Assembly: GCA_027422505.1 (NCBI GenBank)
Contig: JAPQWV010000002.1
Coordinates: forward strand, 30,544,501-30,608,500
Direction of reading: 5' to 3'
Length of the DNA stretch: 64,000 nt
Source of the DNA: Craterostigma plantagineum
Taxonomy: Eukaryota > Streptophyta > Magnoliopsida > Lamiales > Linderniaceae
Of the stretch, positions 47,279 to 56,436 are shown piece by piece. Each line of letters begins with the position of its first letter. Position 1 is the first letter of the stretch. The position numbers and the translations under genes were made by a program. The notes under the pieces were generated by a model, which saw only the letters and a program-made list of their open reading frames with translations, was not told where the DNA came from and searched no databases.

Positions 47279-47521
47279 CTCCCTCTGTCCCAAAAGTTTT
47301 TGTACATTTTACTAAATCGGGCGTCCCACATCTTTTGTACATTTCCTTTTTTAGCAAAAGAACTATCACAAACATTCAATATAATAATATTAAATATCAT
47401 CAAAAGACGTGCTAAAACATATACTTTTTTACCTTTCCAACACACTATATTATTAAAATATTCGATTTCTTAATTCCCGTGCCAATACTCAAATGTCCAT
47501 AAGCTTATGGGACGGAGGGAG
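47279..47521. mobile_element. Stowaway-type MITE (Tc1/mariner)
   Basis: The 243-bp element has ends CTCCCTCTGTCCCAAAAG and ...CTTATGGGACGGAGGGAG with TA on both sides (47277-47278 and 47522-47523), the hallmark of Stowaway MITEs. It sits 116 bases upstream of the MSP/ankyrin start codon and so lies in or near that promoter. Confidence 0.88.
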
Positions 47522-47637
47522 TATTACTTATTAAAACTTTTTAATAATAAATAAATTTATTTTATTGCAGGCACTCGCGGGTGTGCGGAAATGCCAGCTT
47601 TTATTATTCCTTTCATCGCATCGTCGTCTCCGATACA

Positions 47638-49763
47638 ATGGAGAAACTAGTAGAACTCTCCGACCGCGAAATCCACATAAACTTCACCCCAAACAGCAAA
47701 TGCCGAACCACAATAAACCTCAAATCGCTCCTCCCATCGACCAACATAGCCTTCAAGTTGCAAACCTCCTCGCCGCACAAGTTCCTCGTCAACCCCTCCG
47801 CCGGCCTAATTCCGCCGCTCTCCTCCGCCTCATTCCAAATCATCCTCAAACCCCAGCCCAATTTCCCCGCGAAATTCCCCAAATCGCCCGCCGACCGCTT
47901 CCTACTGCGAACCGCTAGGGCGCCGCCGGGGTTAAAACCCGGTTCGACGCCGGCCGACGAGGTGGGCTCGCTCTTCGGCTCGGATCTACCGACGTACGAC
48001 GTCAAATTGAAGGTGTGCTTCCTCGGCCCCATTCTCTTCGCCCGCGCGCTCGACGCCGGGGATTTCAGCGCGGTTAGGGGTATTTTGCGGCGGCAGCCTT
48101 CGGTGGCTGCCGATTTGCTGCGGGGGAGGGGCGGTGACGTGGACTCGGGGAGGGGAGTGGATGGGAAGACGGCGCTTTGGAAGGCGGCGGCTAACGGGGA
48201 TAGGGAGGTGGTGGAGCTTCTGCTCGAGGCCGGCGCGGATCCCACCGTCGCCGACGCTGAGAGGGGGCGGACGGCGGTTGACGTCGCAAGGGATAAGGGC
48301 CACGTAAGTCTGTTGCCTGTTGTTTTTCTTCCAACTCATCGCCACTTCGATTGTTTCAAATCCACTATTTAGTGATCGTTTAAGTGAGGTTATATCTTAC
48401 TGTGTTTGGTCGGCAGACTTATCTAAACCATGAGTTTATATAAAATCACTTTAGATCCTGGCAGACAGGTTTAGATAAACACACCCCCTCACATGTGTTT
48501 ATTTAAACCTGCTAACCAATTTTATTTATACTCATTAATTTGTCTTATATAACCCTTACTTATTTAAACCCTTCTAAATATAAACTTGTCAACCAAACGA
48601 ATTTAGGGATGATGACATTATATTATAGGTACCCATAATTTTGGATTTAAAATTAACAATAAGTTGTAAAAAAGCGGTTTGAAAACAACTAACTCCTGAA
48701 ATTTTGACGGATGCCCTAAACTTGCTTGAAGTTAAAACTTGATGGCTTCAAATTGCTTCTATTTTGAAATTAATTGTCTAAGAACTTAATTTTGTATTAT
48801 CAAATTGCTACAATTTCAAAATATATTATCCTAAAAGTGTCACCCTAACTTAGGACTAGGAGTCCTTAAAATACCACTCCCTCTAATTTAAATGTTGCAA
48901 ATTTTAGAATACTAAGTTTAAAAACGAAGCGATTTGAATATAATTAACCCAAGATATCTCGACATGTTATCCTCAATTTGCTTACACTTTGAAACCAAAA
49001 TTGTTTTGATTTTAAAACTTATTGTTCTAAAATTGCAGTATCTTTGTATTTTATTAAGATAGAGACCCACATACTAATAGTTTCAAAATCAATTGCCATG
49101 TCAATTTTACAAGATATGTCTACTCGTAAAAACTGCCATTTTTATTTTAAGTATATTGTTTACTCTAGTTACTATTAAATTATTATTAATGAAACCACCC
49201 ACCACCGATTAATTTGTATTTTATGCGCATAGAGTGTGTTAACAATGCTAGTCTAATTTATGTGTCCTTAAAATTCACTCTTGAAATATACATAACAAAA
49301 AGAACAAATAAGCCCCATAAAAATTCCACGAATTAATTCGTTTAAGAACACATTAACACAGATGGACATAGTGAAGCTACTCGACCGAGGCGAGCAAGTG
49401 CTCGACGCAGCGCGAAAAGGAGACCTCGAAGCGCTCGAATCCCTTTTACAAAAGGGAGCAAACGTAAACTTCTGCGATCAGTACGACCTTCGACCTCTCC
49501 ACGTCGCCTCGATAAGGGGAAACAAAGACGCCGTAATGATGCTCATAGACTTCGGCGCTGACGTGTATTGCGTGGACGCCGAAGGCCACACTCCATTGCA
49601 TATGGCAGTCGAGGGCGGGAGTATTGAGACGGTTGAGATTCTGATCGGCCGAGGGGCTGATGTGAACGCTCGGACGGAGAAAGGCGCGACGCCGATTTAT
49701 ATGGCTAAGTTGATGGAGTACGATGATTTAATAAGGGTTCTGCTAGAGAAGGGAGGTGAATGA
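47638..49763 (+). CDS. VAPYRIN-like protein: MSP (VAP) domain plus ankyrin repeats
   Basis: Spliced CDS: join(47638..48303, 49362..49763), 355 aa, phase 0 across a 1,058-base intron (CAC|GTAAGT donor, CACAG acceptor). Residues 1-150 resemble the major sperm protein domain as found in VAPYRIN (MEKLVELSDREIHINFTP, NIAFKLQTSSPHKFLVNPSA, GLIPPLSSASFQIILKP). Ankyrin repeats follow (DGKTALWKAAANGDREVVEL, DLRPLHVASIRGNKDAVMML, GHTPLHMAVEGGSIETVEIL, GATPIYMAKLMEYDDLIRVL). VAPYRIN itself is needed for intracellular accommodation of arbuscular mycorrhizal fungi, but it has more ankyrin repeats, so this shorter protein is better called VAPYRIN-like. MSP domains bind FFAT-type partners at membranes. Upstream in-frame ATGs exist, but the chosen start matches the family N-terminus. 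Exon 1 is strongly GC-rich. Confidence 0.85.
48304..49361 (+). other. Intron of the VAPYRIN-like gene
   Basis: The AT-rich intron carries, at about 48390-48600, a block with gtgtttggtcggca on the left and cttgtcaaccaaacg on the right, probably a small MITE. Nothing else was recognised. Confidence 0.5.
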
Positions 49764-49895
49764 AGATTCTTGCCGTGTTTCTTGATTTTTTTTTTTGTTG
49801 TTTGGAATCATATGTATTTTCTTGGGCAATCTAAGGGCTTGGATTATGGACTATATTTCAAATGGACTTTTTAATTGAAAGTTTCTTTACAGAAA

Positions 49896-50663
49896 GGGAG
49901 AACAACATTTTTAGTCCCCAATCTTTGGGGCATGGGAGTTTTCGGTTCCCATGTTTTGAGGTGCCATTTTAGTATCCAATCTTACCGATTTTGGGTTGTC
50001 TTGTTCCTCTGATTAACGTAATCACTAGTTTAGATGGAATTTAACAAATGAGAGCACATGATCTCCTTTAACTTAATTTAAGACCTCATGACTCATCATC
50101 TTCTTCAACTAATAAAACACACGAAAAGCATATTATTTGCCTTAATTGCTTGAGAATATGGTCCTAAAGCAGCTGGAGCCACGCATGCAGCAGGCGCAGC
50201 ACGCTGGCCCGAGCACGCCCCGCGCAGGTACGGGAACCGTTCACCGAATGCCCACGATGTGCCGCTGCCTTGTGCAGCGGCCCAAAGGAGCCAGCCAGCC
50301 GGACCAGCCCAGAATATTAGAACGTGGCTTAACACAAAGTAAAACAAGCATGAACTGGTATTAATTTTATAAGGAAGATCATATACGTGACACATTTAAC
50401 TCATTTTCAAGGTTGTCTATCATTTCCTAAATGTGATGTATAATGATTTTCATGTGAGTTTAAATTGAAAAAGAATATGTGCGGTTTTAGTAAAAGGGGA
50501 TAATGGACTCTCACGTGTTAAATTTCGTCTAAATTAACAACTAAATTAATCGAGGGGCCAATCGTCCAAAATCGGTAACATAAGAGACTAAAAGTGACAA
50601 CTCTAAACATAGAGAACCAAAAATGGTCATGCCTAACAATGGGGGATAAAAATATCGCTCGCC
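49896..50663. mobile_element. Pack-MULE-like element carrying a RidA gene fragment
   Basis: About 180 bases at each end form an imperfect inverted repeat: acatttttagtccccaatct and ttaccgattttgg on the left, and their counterparts on the right read in reverse complement. Between these arms lies a GC-rich core (50150-50310) unlike the AT-rich arms and containing a coding fragment of a nuclear gene (50120-50182). Long terminal inverted repeats plus captured host exon sequence define Pack-MULEs. The flanking bases are only loosely similar (ttacagaaa, ttttacaaa), so the target duplication is degraded or the ends are slightly off. Confidence 0.65.
50120..50182 (-). pseudogene. Captured exon fragment of RidA (YjgF/UK114 family)
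   Basis: The minus strand reads VAPAALGPYSQAIKANNMLF, the highly conserved N-terminal signature of RidA, an enamine/imine deaminase (in plants usually plastidial). Similarity stops abruptly on both sides: upstream the sequence turns into a GC-rich reading without RidA similarity, downstream a stop follows five codons later. It is a gene fragment, not a functional RidA. Confidence 0.8.
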
Positions 50664-51073
50664 TTTTACAAAATTTTGAAATATCCGACAATTAATCTAA
50701 ATGCACTTTTTGATAAAACTTACACATTGTGAGGAAGTGGAAAAATCATAATTTCCAGAAGCACATATGCGTTATAATTAAAATGGACTTTTTAAATGTG
50801 CATTTAGCAAACACTATTAAACTATTTTTTTCTTTTTAATAAAGTGACTTTCTGAAAAATCTGCTTTTGTCAAGGAAGCGATACTTGATCCCATGAATGG
50901 TTTGGAAAAAAAGGTGATAAACGCAAGCAAGTCCAGAAGTTGAAGTTCAACGCAAACTACTACAGCAAACCAAAAGCTGATGGGCAGAACATAGACATGG
51001 GATGTTAGTGAATCACAGAGAAAGGATGCATAAAATGTAGAGCATCTTCAAACAACAGCTTTTCCTCTCTACT
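50664..51073. other. Intergenic and ferritin 3' flank
   Basis: AT-rich sequence; the portion next to 51073 is the presumed ferritin 3' untranslated region. No other feature. Confidence 0.45.
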
Positions 51074-52676
51074 CTAGTTGCGAAGCATTTGGTCGAAGTG
51101 CCACACACCTAAACAGCAAAGCAAGAAAAATAAGCGTTAGAAACGACGACAAATGATATGTACAATGGAAAGAATTGAAAGGGTTTCCTCCTACCGTGGC
51201 CTTTGCCGACCCTCCTAAGCTGTGCGACATACTCCGCGATTTTCTTGATAGAGTCGACCTGAGAAAACAATGGATGATGGCTAATTTCACGTTATGTTTA
51301 ATAAGTGGAATGAAAGGAGTAAGAATCTTTTTTTGTGGCTCGAAGTCGAACCTGCTCAGTCAAATACTCGGACTCGACGAAGTCAGCTAATTGGACATCA
51401 TTGTTTTTGGATGCCACCTATTATCGGGATGAAACAGACATTTTAATTTATCCAACCCAGGGTGTTCGTATATTGCAATGCTCTAACAGATAGGAACATC
51501 CTCGAAGAAAAGAGGAAGATCACTTACAGCGTGCAATTTCAGCAGCTTCTCATTCGTTAGCTTCTCCAAAGACAGAGCCAGCTCCATTGCTGTGAGACAA
51601 ATGAAAATTCGATCAGTAAAAGGGGGAAATTATAATCAAGAACGAAGAGAATGGAAATCAGTTTAATCTGTCCCAATCACTGAATGTATGTGTATGTACA
51701 CACAGAGGAAGATGGGAGAACAACTTCTGCACCGTAGTTTTCGTGCCAATCTTTCCCACATTACAATACGTACAAACAATCATAAAAACTAAAATTGAAT
51801 ATCTTAGCAATAAGGCATACAAAGAATCACAATTTCTGCATAGCACAGTGAAGTGTCTCGATTACCCATACCATAGAGTGCATCTCCTTTTTCAGCATGG
51901 TCGAATTCTGAAAGCGGATTCGCAATAGGCTGCAGCTTCACTTTGCCACCTCGCTTGTTCTGATTTTTTCAAGGGAAAAGCGAACAGGCATGAAAACAGG
52001 TCCACAAACTATTGAAACTACAAAAAGATGTTATGCACGCAAATCATCAAACACCTGATACTCCATCAGCTTCTCGGCGTGCTCTCTTTCTTCTTCGCTA
52101 GATTCCTTGAAGAACCTAAAAGTAAACGAAGAATATAAATAGGGAACAACTCGCACAAGGTATCATTCTAAGAATCAGAATAATTTATAGAGATCTTCAC
52201 TTGGCAAGTCCTTTGAGCGCAACGTTGTCCCTGTCAAAATAAGCATACATAGCATGGTATACATACGACACGTTGTACTCCACGCTGCAAAACAATTTTC
52301 AAACATACGTCAGAGTAGTCAAACTAGCAATCAGATCTACGAAGAGGAAAGCAACGAAAACCGACTTGATTTGCTCGTTGATAGCAGCCTCGCACTGATC
52401 GGCGAACTTATGCCGGGCCAGAGAATCCTGAGGCACCGACGGAACAAGCATAAGCTCTTTCTTCACTTCTTCGAACGGCTCGAAATTGAAACCCGTCAAC
52501 GTCTTGGCTTCGACGGACTGCTTCGCTTCGCACAACAAGCGCCTCGCGTGTGTTCCCTTTCTGCCATCGAAATTCACAGCGAATCCATGGGCAATAGATG
52601 AAACGAGCGCGTTGTTCACATTCCCGGCGATCGATTTCACTGCAGATGACGAAGGTGACGAAAATTTCAGCTCCAT
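51074..52676 (-). CDS. FER: Chloroplast ferritin
   Basis: Spliced CDS: complement(51074..51108, 51195..51258, 51352..51417, 51528..51589, 51872..51959, 52055..52115, 52201..52284, 52366..52676), 256 aa. All seven introns have GT-AG ends and consistent phases, and eight exons is the plant ferritin norm. The first exon encodes a plastid transit peptide and the plant extension peptide ([27 protein letters not shown]). The four-helix ferritin fold follows: [40 protein letters not shown] with ferroxidase Glu and His ligands, [32 protein letters not shown], and a C-terminus ending [10 protein letters not shown]. The product is a 24-subunit iron-storage shell that oxidises Fe(II) in plastids. Upstream are a TATA box, a G-box and a near-consensus iron-dependent regulatory sequence. 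Confidence 0.95.
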
Positions 52677-52750
52677 TTTTCTCCCCTACTCTTCGTTCTC
52701 TTATCTGAGATCTCAGCAACGATACGATAGAGATGAATAGTGCGATCAAA

Positions 52751-52760
52751 GTGTATATAG
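52751..52760 (-). promoter_or_regulatory. TATA box of ferritin gene
   Basis: Minus-strand CTATATACAC, about 80 bases upstream of the ferritin start codon. Confidence 0.65.
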
Positions 52761-52795
52761 GGTGCTGAGTGAAACGAGGACCGTTCGATGGGAGA

Positions 52796-52801
52796 CACGT
52801 G
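52796..52801. promoter_or_regulatory. G-box in the ferritin promoter
   Basis: Palindrome CACGTG about 120 bases upstream of the start codon and between the TATA box and the IDRS-like site. Confidence 0.5.
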
Positions 52802-52834
52802 GAGCGAAAATGACGGATTGATTCGAGGAGGCGC

Positions 52835-52848
52835 GTGGTTGGCTCGTG
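52835..52848 (-). promoter_or_regulatory. Iron-dependent regulatory sequence (IDRS)-like element
   Basis: The minus strand reads CACGAGCCAACCAC. As I recall it, the plant ferritin IDRS is CACGAGNCCNCCAC, so 11 of 12 fixed positions match. It lies about 160 bases upstream of the ferritin ATG in the same orientation as the gene. In Arabidopsis and maize the IDRS represses ferritin when iron is low. Confidence 0.65.
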
Positions 52849-52867
52849 GAATAGTGTATAATACTTA

Positions 52868-53281
52868 GGGGACTTTTCATTTCAGCCCCATCAGAAACTT
52901 CATTTAGAATTCAGACTATATCAGGAAAACATTTTAGTTTTAGGTACTCAATTTCTGCCGTACCCCTTCATTGTTCTGGAATAACAATATGTTGAAACTT
53001 TTTAACACACAAAACGATCATCTGGTACCAGTTAATGATCATCCGATACCAGTTCATTTATACAGTACCATTTCATTGTTCTGCAATAACAATATGTTGA
53101 AAGTTTGTAACACAAAACGATCACCATTATACCACTTCATATAACTTTTATATTACTTTTATTAGTTAGGTCATTATCTCTAAATTTTACAAAAATTTAT
53201 ATCCTTTAACCTAAAGTTTTTTTCTAATATGGCATGAATCTTAAATTAAACTTATGACATGGTCTGAATTCAAATATATCC
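52868..53281. mobile_element. Non-autonomous element, copy 3 of the 387-bp family
   Basis: This 414-bp copy starts GGGGACTTTTCATTTCAGCC and shares the gtaccactt, taccagtt and ATATGTTGAAA strings with 2328-2714 and 11466-11852. The flanks TAATACTTA and TAATATTTA (52859-52867, 53282-53290) are a 9-bp duplication with one change. It begins 20 bases upstream of the ferritin IDRS-like site and separates the promoter from further upstream DNA. Confidence 0.75.
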
Positions 53282-53290
53282 TAATATTTA

Positions 53291-54085
53291 TAGCCCTAGA
53301 TATAAAGGTACCATTTTGGACATTTGGGGGCATTCATTTACTTTTCATAATCGGTAAATGATTTATGTAGCCGAAGGTTTACTTGTTGATTCTCATAGTT
53401 TTGATTCTTTATTTTGTAAAGATGTTCATTCTGATAGTATAGTAATTAATCAAATATTTCTCCATTGAAAATGCCAAATCCATCGGGACCATATGATAAC
53501 GAGCCAATTGTTGCAGATTTATCAGATCTGAATAATTTCAGAATCAGATATGATGTAAAAGTATATGAAGAAAGCAACTCAGAATCACGTGTAGCCCGAT
53601 GAGACCAATGAAGATATTTTTAGGGATCTTATAGTGAAATAACATTTTGAAAAATGCTTTCAAAGGTGGGGTGGGTGGGTGGATGGGTATTGCTCTTAAA
53701 ATAGAGGTCTGAATTGTCGTTATTTAATCAATAGGTTTTTAAAATAGAGGGTTTGTATTGTCGTTATTTAATCAATAGGTTACGAGTTCATTTTTTTGTT
53801 TCAACAATTTTCGTGATCAATTTATTCCACTCCAAGCCAGGTCTCCTATTATTATGAAATAATGGGTCATTAATATTTCCCTTTAAAAGTGTGGGAAAAA
53901 AATCAGCTAAAATGCATTAAAAAGTTTGCACAAATTTTAAAAATTTTCTAAAGAAATTTCCTAAAATATCCTTTTTTTACCTCTCATCGTAATATAGTAG
54001 TAAGTTTGTTTTAGGAGAAGTGATAATTAAACATGGTAGTATAGCTCATGTCTAAAGGTTATGCATACGAAACTAAAGAACCATC
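53291..54085. other. Intergenic, nothing recognised
   Basis: AT-rich spacer. A phrase around gtttgtattgtcgttatttaatcaataggtt is tandemly repeated near 53710-53780. No gene is supported. Confidence 0.45.
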
Positions 54086-54488
54086 TAGACCTGTCAAGAC
54101 AGGCTGGCGGGGCGGGGCGGCTCGTAGCCCGCCAAAGCCAATCCGGGGCGGCGGGCCTAAGAAAAGGTGGGCCCCCGCCCACTTGCGGGTCGCGGGCTTA
54201 GCCCCCTCTAATTAAAAAAAATAAAAAATATACCTAAAAAAACCAAAAAAATTAATACGAAAATATATTTAATCTATTTCATCTTTTTAATATTAATTAA
54301 TTTCATTTTTAACTTTATTAAGTTACATATCTTTCCTAAAAAGTATAAAAAATTATAAAATTTATATATACATATTTATTAGTTAATATATATTTTTAAA
54401 TATTGGCGGCTGGCTATGGAGGGTCTTAAAAATTGCAACCCACCCACCCTTTTCGCGAGGCAAGCCACGGGCCAATTTGACTGCTATA
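54086..54488. mobile_element. Non-autonomous hAT-type element with GC-rich ends
   Basis: An exact 8-bp duplication GAACCATC flanks the element (54078-54085 and 54489-54496). It starts TAGACCTGTCAAGACAGG and ends GGCCAATTTGACTGCTATA. Both ends are rich in gcccgc and gggcgg, and the centre is AT-rich. The remnant at 17360-17506 looks related. Confidence 0.8.
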
Positions 54489-54496
54489 GAACCATC

Positions 54497-55797
54497 AATT
54501 AGGTTGTGTTTGGTTAATAGAATTTAGCGAGGAAAAGAAAAGAAAAATGGAAAAGGATATCATTTTTTGTGTTTGGTTGACTAGAGAAATAGATATGGAA
54601 AAAAAGAAAAAAAACTTAAGTTAAGTTTAAACAAAAATAACGGAAAATCATTTTCCTCCAATTGTGAGGAAAATGAGACAATTGGAAATCATTTTCTCTT
54701 TTGTTTTCTTTTCCACATCCCTTTCTATGATTCATATCCTTAAGGTGCATTTAGCATAAGAATTTTGAGGCGGATAAGAAAATAAAAAGTGTACAACATT
54801 CGAAGCGTAACATATAAACGTTACATGCGCTAACTTAATTTTCCTTCATTTTTCTCGCATGAATTGCATATCAAACTCACCATCTTCTATTATATAATAC
54901 TATTATTTCTTGCACACCCGATGTGTGTGCTATATAATATTATCTATATTTAATAAAGGAATCATAATACTAAAAATAGGACAAATTTGGGAATATAAAA
55001 ATATTGTGTTAGTGGATGGTTACACTAATTTATATTATTTTTATTTTATTAATTAATGAGAAATCTACAGACCAAATCAATTTGGAATTGACGGTTTGTA
55101 TCCCACCCTCACCATTTATATATATAGTATAGACATGTTAAGGGTGATGGGCTAGAATAACTCATCAATTGGTCTGTATCAATTGACTAATCAGATTCTA
55201 CATCTATTAAAAGAATAAATAAAAAAAACTTATTAAATCGCGTACCTTCCATAACATCATAATAACTACCAAATGCAATTTTTAGTATATTACTTATTAA
55301 CTAGATTATAATAATTATCTTTATTTTATTGCACCCATGGAGAGTGCCGAAGAACTACTAAAGATTATGTGTACGAATCCCAATGGAAGCTGCCTTCTAT
55401 TACCAAGCCTCGTATTGACAAGATTAACAAGATAGTATAGGGCCCGTTTGGTTTGCAATATTAACCAAGATAATATATATAATACATTGTAATTATCTTT
55501 AGTTTGTCATTCCAGTCCGGTATTAATAACTAAGCCTATAGTTAAAGTAGAAGCCCAATTTAAGTTAGTTGAGTTGAAATGGCAAAATTAATTATAAAGG
55601 GATCGCTGTAGTTAGGTCTAGCTGCTAGTACAACCAAACGCGCCGTAAGAGAATTAGTCGTATTTCAATGGGCCTAAAGCCCAAAAGGCTTATAAATATT
55701 AAACCCCAAATCTAAATTGTAAAAGTTCAGTACAAATATAGTCCAACAATACGCACAAGAAACGCAGAAGCAGATCCACCGCCGCACATCCGACGCC
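54497..55797. other. Intergenic upstream of PRA1, with a Tourist-like MITE
   Basis: No gene is supported. A block at about 55440-55648 has ends GGGCCCGTTTGGTTTG and ...ACAACCAAACGCGCC, in the style of Tourist MITEs, but its target duplication is unclear. The last 100 bases are probably PRA1 promoter and leader. Confidence 0.45.
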
Positions 55798-56436
55798 ATG
55801 TCCGCCGGCTCACCGCCGACGCTCCCCATCACCAACCCAGACCCCTCCGCCCCAATTTCCACCCCAGCCTTCCGATCGCTCGCCGCGCGCCTCAAGTCGA
55901 CGCTGGTCCACGCCAGATCCCAGCAACGTCCGTGGCTCGAACTCCTCGACAGAACCTCCTTCTCCCGGCCGGAATCCATCTCCGACGCCGTCGCAAGGGT
56001 CCGCAAAAACCTCTCCTATTTCCGCGTCAATTACCTCTCGATCGTCGCCCTCTCCGTCGCTCTCTCCCTCCTATCGCACCCCTTCTCTCTCATCGTCCTC
56101 GTGGCTCTCCTCGCCTCGTGGGTCTTCCTCTACCTATTTCGTCCCTCGGATCAGCCGCTTGTCGTCGGCGGCAGGTCTTTCTCCGACCGTGAGGTTTTGG
56201 GGATCCTTTTGGTGTCGACGGTGGTGGTTGTCTTTCTGACCAGCGTTGGGTCGGTGCTGATCTCGGCGGTGTTGGTGGGTTTAGCGGTGGTCTGCGCCCA
56301 CGGTGCTTTTAGGGTCCCCGAGGATCTGTTCTTGGACGAGCAGGAGAATGCTGCGACTGGGTTCTTGTCTTTCTTGGGAGGTGCGGCGTCTTCCGCCGCC
56401 GCAGCGGCGGCGCCGGCCGTTTCCGCTAGGGTTTAA
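55798..56436 (+). CDS. PRA1: PRA1 family (prenylated Rab acceptor) membrane protein
   Basis: A single-exon 212-aa ORF. After a Pro/Ser-rich start come WLELLDRTSFSRPESISDA and RVRKNLSYFRVNYLSIVAL, the conserved entry to the PRA1 domain. Two hydrophobic hairpins follow, at about residues 80-113 and 134-170, separated by the LFRPSDQPLVVGGRSFSDRE loop. The tail has PEDLFLDEQE and an alanine run. PRA1 proteins sit in the endoplasmic reticulum, Golgi or endosomes and regulate Rab membrane association and vesicle traffic. The size and intronless structure agree with plant PRA1.B-type members. Confidence 0.92.
   Translation: MSAGSPPTLPITNPDPSAPISTPAFRSLAARLKSTLVHARSQQRPWLELLDRTSFSRPESISDAVARVRKNLSYFRVNYLSIVALSVALSLLSHPFSLIVLVALLASWVFLYLFRPSDQPLVVGGRSFSDREVLGILLVSTVVVVFLTSVGSVLISAVLVGLAVVCAHGAFRVPEDLFLDEQENAATGFLSFLGGAASSAAAAAAPAVSARV

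Noticed and set aside
47613..48345. 210- and 119-codon minus-strand ORFs over exon 1 of the VAPYRIN-like gene
   Set aside because: Antisense shadows. The plus strand has the MSP and ankyrin domains and correct splice sites.
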